From Bacillota bacterium (lineage in GTDB: Bacteria > Bacillota_I > Bacilli_A > RF39 > UBA660), in contig SVAP01000001.1 in assembly GCA_015059335.1 (NCBI GenBank), positions 1 to 64,000 on the forward strand: DNA of 64,000 nt. Reading direction: 5' to 3'. The translations under genes and the position numbers were made by a program. Shown here in pieces: positions 47,754 through 56,683 of the stretch. Position 1 is the first letter of the stretch. Each line of letters begins with the position of its first letter. Under the pieces are notes generated by a model. The model saw nothing but the letters and a program-made list of their open reading frames with translations. It did not search any database and was not told the origin of the DNA.

Positions 47754-49481
47754 ATGAAGAATAAAGGGTTTACTCTTGTAGAAGTTTTAGCTGCAGTTAC
47801 AATAATATTAATGATTACTATTATTGCAGTGCCAACTAGCATGAAGTTTATAGAAAAAGGAAAAAATCAACAATATGAAATGTTAGAAAAACAAATACTA
47901 AGTGAGGCTAGTAAATACTATATAAAGAATAAAGATAATAAATGTATTGAATTAAGTAATTTAATAAATGGTATTGATGACAAATTTTTAAATGGAACCA
48001 AAATAATTGATCCAAGAAACAATAAAGAATTAAAAGGTATTGTTGAAGTAAGAATTAATGAAAATAAAGTGAAATATAACTTGATTAGTGAAACATCAGA
48101 TATTTGTACAGTTGATGGTAGTCAAGAACCGGCAGAAGTTCCAGATAATGTAGAGATTTTTTATACTTACAGTCTTGTTGACGATAACACCGGCTATAAA
48201 GTAGGATTAGTCGATGGATTTAAAACAGCACTGAATAATAACGAAAATTATGTTGTAGATGGTGAGACTTTATGGACTGTTGGAAGCGCACTTCCTAATC
48301 CAGGTTCGACTTACGATGGTTTGCCGGTAACGGATATGAGCAATATGTTCTACAAGTGTGATAGATTAAAAGAGCTTGACTTATCTAATTTTGACACATC
48401 AAATGTAACAGATATGAGCTATATGTTCGATGGTTGTAGTTCATTAACGTCCCTTGACTTATCTAATTTTGACACATCAAATGTAACAGATATGAGCTAT
48501 ATGTTTTTTAAGTGTAAAACTTTAACAGAACTAGATTTGTCCAATTTTGACACATCAAATGTAACTACTATGTGGTGGATGTTCAGTGGTTGTAGTTCAT
48601 TAACGTCCCTTGATGTAACTAATTTTGATACATCAAATGTAAGTAATATGAGACGTATGTTCAGTGGTTGTAGTTCATTAACGTCCCTTGACTTGAGTAG
48701 TTTTGACACATCAAATGTAACTATTATTGATGGTATGTTTAGTGGTTGTAGTTCATTAACATCCCTTGATGTAACTAATTTTGACACATCAAATGTAACA
48801 TATATGAATGGTATGTTCGATGGTTGTAGTTCATTAACGTCCCTTGATGTAACTAATTTTGACACATCAAATGTAACTACTATGAGTGGTATGTTCGATG
48901 ATTGTAGTTCATTAACATCCCTTGATGTAACTAATTTTGACACATCAAATGTTACAGGCATGGGTAGTATGTTCAGTGGTTGTAGTTCATTAACGTCCCT
49001 TGACTTGAGTAATTTTGATACATCAAATGTAACTACTATGAGTAGTATGTTCAGTGGTTGTAGTTCATTAACGTCCCTTGACTTGAGTAATTTTGACACA
49101 TCAAATGTAACTATTATTGATGGTATGTTTAGTGGTTGTAGTTCATTAACGTCCCTTGACTTGAGTAATTTTGACACATCAAATGTAACTACTATGAGTA
49201 GTATGTTCGATGGTTGTAGTTCATTAACGTCCCTTGACTTATCTGATTGGGATACCTCTAAAGTAACGGATATGTATATGATGTTTTGGGGATGTATGGA
49301 CTTAACATCCCTTGACTTGAGTAGTTTTGACACATCAAATGTAACTACTATGGGCAGTATGTTTGGAGCGTGTCACTCATTAAAGTCTGTTGTTGCAAGA
49401 ACGAGTGAAGAAAAAACGAAGTTTGAATCTGCCAGAGTTTTTTTAAATTATTATATAGTAACGGTTAAGTCCGCTGAATAA
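47754..49481 (+). CDS. Prepilin-like signal fused to BspA/DUF285 26-residue repeats
   Basis: A 575-aa surface protein candidate. The N-terminus MKNKG^FTLVEVLAAVTIIL is a type III (class IV pilin) signal: Gly5, cleavage before Phe6, Glu at +5, and a hydrophobic helix. A pilin-like stretch to about residue 130 includes a Cys pair. From residue 195, thirteen 26-aa BspA-like repeats plus a partial one (M-x-x-M-F-x-x-C-x-x-L-T-S-L-D-L-S-x-F-D-T-S-N-V-T) run almost to the end. ATG 47754 follows GAGGTGG. Such repeats mediate adhesion in BspA-type proteins; joining them to a pilin signal suggests display on a pseudopilus. It lies five bases after eno's stop region. Confidence 0.85.
   Translation: MKNKGFTLVEVLAAVTIILMITIIAVPTSMKFIEKGKNQQYEMLEKQILSEASKYYIKNKDNKCIELSNLINGIDDKFLNGTKIIDPRNNKELKGIVEVRINENKVKYNLISETSDICTVDGSQEPAEVPDNVEIFYTYSLVDDNTGYKVGLVDGFKTALNNNENYVVDGETLWTVGSALPNPGSTYDGLPVTDMSNMFYKCDRLKELDLSNFDTSNVTDMSYMFDGCSSLTSLDLSNFDTSNVTDMSYMFFKCKTLTELDLSNFDTSNVTTMWWMFSGCSSLTSLDVTNFDTSNVSNMRRMFSGCSSLTSLDLSSFDTSNVTIIDGMFSGCSSLTSLDVTNFDTSNVTYMNGMFDGCSSLTSLDVTNFDTSNVTTMSGMFDDCSSLTSLDVTNFDTSNVTGMGSMFSGCSSLTSLDLSNFDTSNVTTMSSMFSGCSSLTSLDLSNFDTSNVTIIDGMFSGCSSLTSLDLSNFDTSNVTTMSSMFDGCSSLTSLDLSDWDTSKVTDMYMMFWGCMDLTSLDLSSFDTSNVTTMGSMFGACHSLKSVVARTSEEKTKFESARVFLNYYIVTVKSAE
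48336..49349 (+). repeat. Thirteen tandem 78-bp units (BspA repeats)
   Basis: Exact 78-bp period from 48336 to 49349, with a fourteenth partial unit after it. Several units share long identical stretches at the DNA level, not only in protein (for example the codons for C-S-S-L-T-S-L-D), which points to recent duplication or conversion and makes copy number prone to change. Confidence 0.93.
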
Positions 49482-49486
49482 TGATA

Positions 49487-49519
49487 TATAGAAGGTTCTC
49501 ATATATAAAGAATCTTCTA
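49487..49519 (+). terminator. Terminator after the BspA-like gene
   Basis: ATAGAAGGTTC pairs with GAATCTTCTAT (one G-U), then TTTTG and a further T run. Confidence 0.75.
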
Positions 49520-49661
49520 TTTTGTTTTTTTAGATATTATAGAAAATAAAAGTATGAAAACGGATAAGATAAAGATTAATACAATAATTTAGGTAGTTAT
49601 CAACAAAAATTGTTGATAGAATATTTTATGAAATTTATAAATATAAATATAATATTAATAT

Positions 49662-49690
49662 TTGATTTTTTCTAATAAATATGATAAAGT
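49662..49690 (+). promoter_or_regulatory. Candidate secG promoter
   Basis: TTGATT (49662-49667), 17-base spacer, TAAAGT (49685-49690). Upstream a small hairpin TATCAACA/TGTTGATA (49598-49618) is of unknown meaning. Confidence 0.5.
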
Positions 49691-49716
49691 ATATTTACAT
49701 GAAATGAGGGATTTTG

Positions 49717-49941
49717 ATGGACATATTATTAATGGTTATATCTATATTATTAATCGCATTAGGTTTATTACAAAGTGGTAAGGCCGAAAGCGCATCTGGT
49801 GTTATATCAGGTGGAGGTAGTGACCTATTTTCTAATAGAAAAGAACGTGGTGGAGAATTATTAATAAGTAGAATTACATTCACATTAGGTGCATTATTTT
49901 TAATAATATCATTTATTATATCTAGTGGAATAATAAAATAA
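49717..49941 (+). CDS. secG: Preprotein translocase subunit SecG
   Basis: A 74-aa two-helix membrane protein of the Sec channel: helix 1 ILLMVISILLIALGLLQ, the conserved loop QSGKAESASGVISGGGSDLFSNRKERGGE, and helix 2 FTLGALFLIISFIISS. ATG 49717 is preferred over TTG 49714 given GAGGG spacing. The secG-rnr-smpB-ssrA order is that of Bacillus. Confidence 0.93.
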   Translation: MDILLMVISILLIALGLLQSGKAESASGVISGGGSDLFSNRKERGGELLISRITFTLGALFLIISFIISSGIIK

Positions 49942-49954
49942 TAAAGAAAACATT

Positions 49955-49984
49955 AAAAAAGACTATATATTTAGTCTTTTTTAT
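49955..49984 (+). terminator. Terminator after secG
   Basis: AAAAAAGACT (49955-49964) pairs with AGTCTTTTTT (49973-49982), then TATTTTA. Confidence 0.85.
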
Positions 49985-50014
49985 TTTATAATAAATATAG
50001 GACGAGGGTGGATT

Positions 50015-52141
50015 ATGAAAGAACAATTATTAGAAATATTAAAAGCAAATGAAACAGCATACGAATTATCAGATTTAATAGATAAACTTAATGTAAAATC
50101 TAGTGAAGATATACAAGAAGTAATTAAATCATTAAATGAATTAGAAAATGAAGGAACAGTATATAGGACTAAAAGGGATAAGTTTATGTATTTTCCATAT
50201 TGCCATTTATTACAAGGAAAATTAGAAGTTAATAAAAAAGGATTTGGTTTTGTTAGAACAAATGATGGTGATATTTATATTGGCGAAAGAAATATTAATG
50301 GTGCATTAAATGGTGATACTGTTATTATTGAATTAGTAGATAAAAATGCTATTAAAAAGGAAGGAAAAATTTTAAAAATTGTTAGTAGAGATTTAAAACA
50401 ATTAGTTGGAGAATTTTATTATCAAAATAATAAAGCATATGTAAAATTAGATGATAATAAATTAAATATTATAGTAGAATTACCAAAAGAAGAATGCCAT
50501 GAGGCAGTTAATGGTCATAAAGTTGCGATTAGTTTAGGTAAAAAAATAAAGAATAATATATATAAGGGGAATTTAATAGAAATTTTAGGTCATAAAGATG
50601 ATCCGAGAATAGATATTAAATCAATAGCTTATAAATATGGTATTGTTATGGATTTTCCAAAAGAAGCAATAGAAGAATTAAAAAACATACCTAGTGAAAT
50701 ATCTCAAAAAGATATAATAGATAGAAAAAATCATGATTTAAGAGATCAAATAATATTTACAATAGATGGTGATGATACTAAAGATATAGATGACGCTATT
50801 AGTATTGAAAAATTGGAAAATGGTAATTATAAATTAGGTGTACATATTGCAGATGTTAGTAATTATGTAACACATAATAGTGAATTAGACAAATCAGCTA
50901 GAGACAGAGGTACAAGTTCATATTTAGCTGACACAGTTATTCCGATGTTACCGCATTATCTATCAAATGGTATATGTTCATTAAACCCTAATGTTGATAG
51001 ACTTGCTATGACTGTTTATATGGAAATTGACAATCAAGGACAAGTCGTAAGTTATGATATATTTGAAAGTGTTATTAGTTCAAGAAAACAAATGACATAC
51101 AAAAACGTTAATAAAATTTTAGAAGAAAATATTATTCCAGAAGGATATGAAGAATATGTTGACACATTAAATATGATGAGAGAATGTTCAGATATTCTTA
51201 GAAAAAGAATGAATGATAGAGGTTATTTGAATTTTGAACAAGAGGAAGCAAAAATTATAACAGATGAAAATGGAAAATGTATTGATGTTAAGTTAAGAGA
51301 ACGTGGTATTGGAGAAAATATGATTGAGAACTTCATGATTGTTACAAATGAAACTGTAGCGTCACATGTTTTCTATATGGATTTACCAACTATATACCGT
51401 ATTCATGAATATCCAGAAGAAGAAAAAATAAGTGAGTTTTTAAAATATGTTAGTTTATTAGGATATAAACTAACAGGTAAAAGAACTGATTTACATCCTA
51501 AACATATACAAAAAATATTAGAAGAATTAAGTGATAAAAAAGAATATAAAATATTATCAAGTAAATTACTTCGTTGTATGAGAAAAGCTATTTATTCAAA
51601 ACAAAATGTTGGTCACTATGGACTTGCAAGTAAGATTTATACACATTTTACTTCACCAATTAGAAGATACCCAGATTTAACATTCCATACTATATTAAAA
51701 GAAATTCTACATGGTAACATGGATAATAGAGAAATTGCATATTGGAATCAAGCACTTATGTATATTGCTGAACATAGTTCTGAAAGAGAAAGAGCAAGTA
51801 TTGAGTGTGAACGTGAAGTAGATGATTTAAAAATGGCTGAATACATGCAAGACCATATTGGAGAGGAATATACAGGTATGGTTGCTTCAATCATGAATTT
51901 CGGTATGTTTGTTCAATTAAACAACATGATAGAAGGATTAGTACACATTAAAGATATGAAAGATGATTTTTATAATTATGATGAAGTATCAGAAACATTA
52001 AGAGGAGAAAGAACTGGAAAAATATATAAACTAGGCGATGAAGTTGATGTAAAAGTTATTGCAGCATCAACAGAAGAAAGAACAATAGATTTTGAAATAG
52101 TTAAAAAAAAGGTGTTGACTAGAAATGAGAAGAATAATTAA
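50015..52141 (+). CDS. rnr: Ribonuclease R
   Basis: A 708-aa 3-prime to 5-prime exoribonuclease that degrades structured RNA and works with tmRNA/SmpB on non-stop messages. Order: N-terminal winged helix (1-65), cold-shock domains (GFGFVRTNDGDIYIGERNINGA), the catalytic RNB domain (FTIDGDDTKDIDDAISIEK, GVHIADVSNYV, then YGLASKIYTHFTSPIRRYPDL) and a C-terminal S1 domain (GEEYTGMVASIMNFGMFVQL). It overlaps the CapA-like gene by 17 bases. Confidence 0.96.
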   Translation: MKEQLLEILKANETAYELSDLIDKLNVKSSEDIQEVIKSLNELENEGTVYRTKRDKFMYFPYCHLLQGKLEVNKKGFGFVRTNDGDIYIGERNINGALNGDTVIIELVDKNAIKKEGKILKIVSRDLKQLVGEFYYQNNKAYVKLDDNKLNIIVELPKEECHEAVNGHKVAISLGKKIKNNIYKGNLIEILGHKDDPRIDIKSIAYKYGIVMDFPKEAIEELKNIPSEISQKDIIDRKNHDLRDQIIFTIDGDDTKDIDDAISIEKLENGNYKLGVHIADVSNYVTHNSELDKSARDRGTSSYLADTVIPMLPHYLSNGICSLNPNVDRLAMTVYMEIDNQGQVVSYDIFESVISSRKQMTYKNVNKILEENIIPEGYEEYVDTLNMMRECSDILRKRMNDRGYLNFEQEEAKIITDENGKCIDVKLRERGIGENMIENFMIVTNETVASHVFYMDLPTIYRIHEYPEEEKISEFLKYVSLLGYKLTGKRTDLHPKHIQKILEELSDKKEYKILSSKLLRCMRKAIYSKQNVGHYGLASKIYTHFTSPIRRYPDLTFHTILKEILHGNMDNREIAYWNQALMYIAEHSSERERASIECEREVDDLKMAEYMQDHIGEEYTGMVASIMNFGMFVQLNNMIEGLVHIKDMKDDFYNYDEVSETLRGERTGKIYKLGDEVDVKVIAASTEERTIDFEIVKKKVLTRNEKNN

Positions 52142-53279
52142 AAATATTCTACTTATATTTCTTGCGATAGATACTGTTACAACAAATGTATATATCGCTA
52201 AAATTAAAACTAGTGTTAAAGAAGATGTAGCTGAAATAAAAATTGAGACTCCAAAAGAAATATATCCAAAAAATTATAAGTTAAGTCTTATTATGACTGG
52301 TGATGCTTTGATACACACAACTGTTTATGGAGATGCACACCTTGGTAATAATAATTATGATTTTACTAAACAAATGACATATATATCACCAATTATACAA
52401 AATTATGATTTAGCGTTTTATAATCAAGAAACAATAATTGGTGGTAAAGATTTAGGCATGTCGTCTTATCCATTATTTAATTCGCCGGATGAAATAGGGG
52501 ATTGTATGGTTAATATGGGATTTAACCTAGTAAACTTAACTAGTAACCACACACTTGATAAAGGTGAAAGGGGTATACTACATTCATTAAATTATTGGAA
52601 ACAAAAAGAAGGGGTATTAACAGCTGGTTCATATGAAAGTGAAGAAGACAGAATTACTCCTAGAATCATGGAAAAAAACAATATAAAATACACGTTACTT
52701 GCTTATACAACCAGTACAAATGGATTATATCATCCTGATGGTAAAAATTATTATGCGGTTACATATTCTGATCAAAAAGTAAAAGAGGATATTGAAAGAG
52801 TAAAAGACCAAGTTGACGTAATACTTGTATCTATGCACTGGGGAAATGAATATTGGCATAGTGCAAGTGACGAACAAAAAAGAGTTGCAAGATACTTATC
52901 TGACTTAGGTGTTGATATCGTAATAGGTACACATCCACATGTATTACAACCAATAGAATATATTGGTAATACATTGGTTATTTATTCACTCGGAAATTTT
53001 ATTTCTGCACAAATAGGTGTTGAAAGACTTACTGGAGCATTAGTTTCAGTAGATATCAACAAAACTGTGGAAGAAGATCAAACATCAAATATTACACTTA
53101 ATAATTTAAATACAGAATTAATTTATACATATTATAGAAATTGGTCTAATTATAAAGTTATTCCATATAGAATGTTAACAGATAATGAGTTATATAATTA
53201 TAAAACATATTATGATAAATTTTCTAATATTATAAGAAAATATGATAATACAATTCCAATTGTAAGCTTGGAGGGATAA
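52125..53279 (+). CDS. CapA/PgsA-family metallophosphatase-like protein
   Basis: A 384-aa membrane-anchored protein. A hydrophobic N-terminal segment (IIKNILLIFLAIDTVTTNVYI) is followed by the PGA_cap domain: LSLIMTGDALIHT, AFYNQETIIGG, NLVNLTSNHTLDKG, VDVILVSMHWGNEYW, DIVIGTHPHVLQP and VIYSLGNFIS. These are the metal-binding motifs of the calcineurin-like fold. CapA relatives take part in poly-gamma-glutamate capsule export, but many family members have other unknown roles, and no capB/C lies nearby. Confidence 0.87.
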   Translation: MRRIIKNILLIFLAIDTVTTNVYIAKIKTSVKEDVAEIKIETPKEIYPKNYKLSLIMTGDALIHTTVYGDAHLGNNNYDFTKQMTYISPIIQNYDLAFYNQETIIGGKDLGMSSYPLFNSPDEIGDCMVNMGFNLVNLTSNHTLDKGERGILHSLNYWKQKEGVLTAGSYESEEDRITPRIMEKNNIKYTLLAYTTSTNGLYHPDGKNYYAVTYSDQKVKEDIERVKDQVDVILVSMHWGNEYWHSASDEQKRVARYLSDLGVDIVIGTHPHVLQPIEYIGNTLVIYSLGNFISAQIGVERLTGALVSVDINKTVEEDQTSNITLNNLNTELIYTYYRNWSNYKVIPYRMLTDNELYNYKTYYDKFSNIIRKYDNTIPIVSLEG

Positions 53280-53281
53280 AC

Positions 53282-53716
53282 ATGGAGATATTAAATAAAA
53301 AAGCTAGATTTGATTATTTTATAGACGAAGAATATGAAGCGGGCATTGTTTTAAAAGGTACTGAAATCAAATCAATAAGGAATGGAAGTGCGAATTTAAA
53401 GGATAGTTATGCCATTATTAAAAATGGTGAAGCTTTTCTTTTAAACATGTATATCGCACCATATAAAGAAGGTAATAGATTTAATCACGAAGAAACAAGA
53501 ACAAGAAAGTTATTACTTCATAAAAAAGAAATATTAAAAATTAAAAATAAATTAGATATTGAAGGATATGCACTTTTTCCAATTAAAGTATATATTAGTA
53601 GGGGTAAAGCAAAAGTATTGCTAGGTATTGGAAAAGGTAAAAAACTATATGATAAAAGAGAAACAATAAAAAAACGAGATCAAGATAGGGAAATTAAAAA
53701 GATAGTTAGATATTAA
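53282..53716 (+). CDS. smpB: SsrA-binding protein SmpB
   Basis: A 144-aa OB-fold protein that carries tmRNA to stalled ribosomes. Motifs: NKKARFDYFIDEEYEAGIVLKGTEIKSIRNGSANLKDSYA, FNHEETRTRKLLLHKKEI and the C-terminal basic tail GKGKKLYDKRETIKKRDQDREIK that becomes helical in the mRNA channel. GGAGG precedes ATG. Its partner ssrA lies 2 kb downstream. Confidence 0.97.
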   Translation: MEILNKKARFDYFIDEEYEAGIVLKGTEIKSIRNGSANLKDSYAIIKNGEAFLLNMYIAPYKEGNRFNHEETRTRKLLLHKKEILKIKNKLDIEGYALFPIKVYISRGKAKVLLGIGKGKKLYDKRETIKKRDQDREIKKIVRY

Positions 53717-53753
53717 TGTTTTAATAATTTAACCTAATAAAGTAGGGATTTAT

Positions 53754-55634
53754 ATGAGAAGGAAAAAAAAGGGGTTTTCGCTTATAGAATTACTAATGGT
53801 AATAGTATTAACCGCACTAATAGCTACTATATGTTATATAGTAACATTCAATATAGTTAAAAATACAAAAAAAGAAATAGCTGTTGGTAATGTAAAAACT
53901 TTATCAAAAATTGTTAAAGATGCGATAAAGATAGATAAAGTAAGTGATAAAAAATTAGTTGATGATGCATTTTTTATAATTAAGAATAACAAGGAATATT
54001 ATATAAATAAAAATGGAACAACTATTCCAACTAATTATTTTCAATATGAGGGTAAGCCTTGTAAAAACTGTATAATTAAAATTAAATCTGGTAAAAATAT
54101 ATCAATAATTTCAGAAGATGAAGATTACGATATTAAAAAGGATTATGATTCTAATGAAGTACATATTAATTCTTTAATAATATCTAGGGAAATTACATCT
54201 TTATATAATGAATTAGATTTGTTTAAAGAAATTTATTTATCACACAATAGTGTTAATGAATTAAAAAGGTTTATTTTTGAAAATGGTTATATATATGAAA
54301 TACATAATGATGGATCAAAAGAACAAGTTTTTAAAATAAATAATTATCATATAAAAGGTAAGATAGTAATATATAAATCTTTAAAATTTGAATATACAAT
54401 AGAACCATCAAACAATGAAATAATAACCATAAATGATAAAGGTGGATTTAATAGAGTAAAGAATGTTAACAATAAATATTCAGATAGTGTTCTATCTCTT
54501 TATGAGGAAATAAAATTTTCAGCCTTAAGATATATAGAAAATAATACTATATCTTCTGAAGCTTATTTTGAATTTGATAATGGTTCAATACATAAAGTAG
54601 ATGAATATGGAAATAAAATAATAGATAATACAATATCAATGAATTCTAATATAACTGGTAGTGGTGAATTAAGAATTAATTCATCTAATCAATATCAAAT
54701 AATAATATATGATGGTATTTATAATATTCAAAACAAATATGGAAATGATTTATTAAATAAAGAAAAGCAAACATTTACAAGTGATGTTAGAACACTATTT
54801 AAAAATTTAGGAAGACTAGAATTATTAGCAGAAAAGTACTCAAATAATGTAACATCGTCTGACTATTTACCTTCTAAAAGTGATTGGTTAGTATTTTATT
54901 ATATTAGACAATTAAAATATAAAAGTTCAAATTGGGATACAGTTTCAAGTAGTGATAATGCATTTGTTACATATGTAAATAATAATGGTTCTTATTTAAA
55001 AGACTATTTCACAAAGAAAAATACATTTAGTATTAATGGGAATAATATAGATTTAAAACATATGGCAGCAGTTATGGCAAGTCGTATGTATCAAACAGCA
55101 AGTGGATCATATGGTTTACTTAATCAAATAACAGTTGACTCAATTGCTAGTTGGGCAGGAGATCTTCAAACATTTATGGTTGACAATTTATTGCCTACTG
55201 TAACTGATAAAACTATAAATGGGTATAAAAAGGCTACATTGGAAATGTTAGGTAATAGTAATACAAATTTTAGCATGGATGATATATATGCAGATACTGA
55301 TGCTTGGATTATATATTATAACTTGTCAAAAAATACTAATCTTACAATTAAACAAGCCTTTGAAGCTTTTTACTCAGGAGAATCTGCACGTTCTTATAAA
55401 AATAGATTTACATCATTTAAGAACACAGTGTTAAATAATAGTAACGGAACAAAATCTGCTTTTTCTAATTTAGTTTATAAATTTACTAAACAAAATTATG
55501 AAGTTGATCTTATCCTATTTACATATACTGAAAAATGGCCTTTGTATGGTTCAAGCACTATTACATCTGCAATGTCACAAGGTGTTAGAAATGGATTTAC
55601 AGAATGGATATATAACCAAATCGAAAAAGAATAA
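53754..55634 (+). CDS. Large prepilin-like surface protein, unknown C-terminal domain
   Basis: A 626-aa protein. MRRKKKG^FSLIELLMVIVLTALIATI is a class IV prepilin signal (Gly7, Glu at +5, hydrophobic helix). Residues about 40-330 hold repeated W-free beta-rich segments. The last 300 residues form a distinct region with HMAAVMASRMYQ, DSIASWAGDLQTFM, IKQAFEAFYSGESARSYKNRF and SAMSQGVRNGFTEWIYNQ, which is not a family I can name. Inserted between smpB and ssrA, which are usually adjacent. With the 47754 gene, it suggests a set of unusual pseudopilins. Confidence 0.72.
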   Translation: MRRKKKGFSLIELLMVIVLTALIATICYIVTFNIVKNTKKEIAVGNVKTLSKIVKDAIKIDKVSDKKLVDDAFFIIKNNKEYYINKNGTTIPTNYFQYEGKPCKNCIIKIKSGKNISIISEDEDYDIKKDYDSNEVHINSLIISREITSLYNELDLFKEIYLSHNSVNELKRFIFENGYIYEIHNDGSKEQVFKINNYHIKGKIVIYKSLKFEYTIEPSNNEIITINDKGGFNRVKNVNNKYSDSVLSLYEEIKFSALRYIENNTISSEAYFEFDNGSIHKVDEYGNKIIDNTISMNSNITGSGELRINSSNQYQIIIYDGIYNIQNKYGNDLLNKEKQTFTSDVRTLFKNLGRLELLAEKYSNNVTSSDYLPSKSDWLVFYYIRQLKYKSSNWDTVSSSDNAFVTYVNNNGSYLKDYFTKKNTFSINGNNIDLKHMAAVMASRMYQTASGSYGLLNQITVDSIASWAGDLQTFMVDNLLPTVTDKTINGYKKATLEMLGNSNTNFSMDDIYADTDAWIIYYNLSKNTNLTIKQAFEAFYSGESARSYKNRFTSFKNTVLNNSNGTKSAFSNLVYKFTKQNYEVDLILFTYTEKWPLYGSSTITSAMSQGVRNGFTEWIYNQIEKE

Positions 55635-55642
55635 TTTATAAA

Positions 55643-55672
55643 GCAGTATTGAACTAATACTGTTTTTTTTTA
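55643..55672 (+). terminator. Terminator after the large prepilin-like gene
   Basis: GCAGTATT pairs with AATACTGT around a short loop, followed by nine T. Confidence 0.85.
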
Positions 55673-55697
55673 CATTTTTAATTATTTGTGGTATAAT
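55669..55697 (+). promoter_or_regulatory. ssrA promoter
   Basis: TTTACA (55669-55674), 17-base spacer, TATAAT (55692-55697), 12 bases before the mature tmRNA 5-prime end. Confidence 0.75.
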
Positions 55698-55708
55698 ACT
55701 GTGCACAT

Positions 55709-56069
55709 GGGGATGAATTGATTCGACAGAAATAATGAGTTAACTATTGCAAGTCGTAGGTATGCGTTAATTCCACAAAACCGAAATAAACGGAAAAAAT
55801 AATTATAACTTTGCACCTTCTTTTGCCTAATTAATTTAGGGTTGGTGTAAGCTTCTTTTATTTCCTTGTTCACGGGAAATATTAGGGGCTCATATTTAGT
55901 GAACTATATTATTCTATTGTCTTGCTAGAATAACGAACAATTAAAGACTTACTAATAGATAGGTTTGTCAATTTGTTTTATCTATTAGGACATTCAAAAA
56001 TTGACTAAACTTGTAGATATACTAATGATTTATTTTTGGACAGGGGTTCGCTACCCCTCATCTCCACCA
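55709..56069 (+). ncRNA. ssrA: Transfer-messenger RNA (tmRNA)
   Basis: Rescues stalled ribosomes and tags the products. The 5-prime GGGGATG pairs with the 3-prime CATCTCC-ACCA (one G-U), and the T-arm is GGGGTTCGCTACCCC. The tag frame starts at GGA 55792 and reads GKNNYNFAPSFA, stop TAA 55828-55830, by analogy with the Bacillus resume context (full tag A-GKNNYNFAPSFA). The tag ends in S-F-A rather than L-A-A. CCA is encoded. One-piece form; rnr and smpB lie upstream. Confidence 0.96.
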
Positions 56070-56082
56070 ATTATGTTGTAGT

Positions 56083-56103
56083 CTCTCAAATGAGAGTTTT
56101 TTT
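56083..56103 (+). terminator. ssrA terminator
   Basis: CTCTCA pairs with TGAGAG (56083-56096), followed by TTTTTTT. Confidence 0.85.
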
Positions 56104-56160
56104 ATGCATTTTTTATTATATATATACATATATTTAAAAGTGAATGCAAGGAGGAAATAT

Positions 56161-56613
56161 ATGACAAATAAATATGGAGACTTAGAAAAAAGAATATGCA
56201 TAAAAAAAATATTACAGTTTTTAGAACAAAATAAAGAGTTAATCAAAGTTTATCAAAATCAAGAAAACTTTAAAAAAAATATAAATAATTTATATAATAA
56301 TCTTAAAAGAGATGTTTATGACTGTATTGAATTTGATATACCAGAAAATATAGAAGCATTAGAAAATGCACATTATTATTATTATTCTAAATCTAATGTA
56401 AATGGTACTCAGGATATATCAATTATAAACAAAAATTTAGATGAATATTATTTTTTTAAAGTAAATTCATATGTTAATTATGAAATTATAAATTATTATC
56501 AAATATGTGATAGCGAAATAATAGTTATTAAAAATAATAGAGATTTTAATTCTATTAGAGAAGCTAATGATTTTAAATCACTAATATTAAGACCAATTAA
56601 AACGACTAACTAG
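56161..56613 (+). CDS. Hypothetical protein downstream of ssrA
   Basis: A 150-aa Asn/Ile/Tyr-rich protein starting MTNKYGDLEKRICIKKILQFL, soluble by composition. No motif recognised. AAGGAGG lies before ATG 56161, making that start more likely than any upstream one. It lies just beyond the tmRNA 3-prime end, a favourite integration target, but no duplicate of the tmRNA tail was seen nearby. Confidence 0.65.
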   Translation: MTNKYGDLEKRICIKKILQFLEQNKELIKVYQNQENFKKNINNLYNNLKRDVYDCIEFDIPENIEALENAHYYYYSKSNVNGTQDISIINKNLDEYYFFKVNSYVNYEIINYYQICDSEIIVIKNNRDFNSIREANDFKSLILRPIKTTN

Positions 56614-56683
56614 TTGTTTTTTTGTTGAAAATTGACTTTTTAATAAAAAAATAGTAATATATACGAACTAAGAAGGGGATTTT

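Noticed and set aside
48497..49333. Long minus-strand frame of 278 codons opposite the BspA repeats
   Set aside because: It mirrors the 78-bp repeats and has no ribosome site or family similarity. It is a by-product of the repeat composition on the coding strand.
55682..55873. Minus-strand frame of 63 codons
   Set aside because: It lies across the tmRNA and its promoter; the RNA gene explains the sequence.
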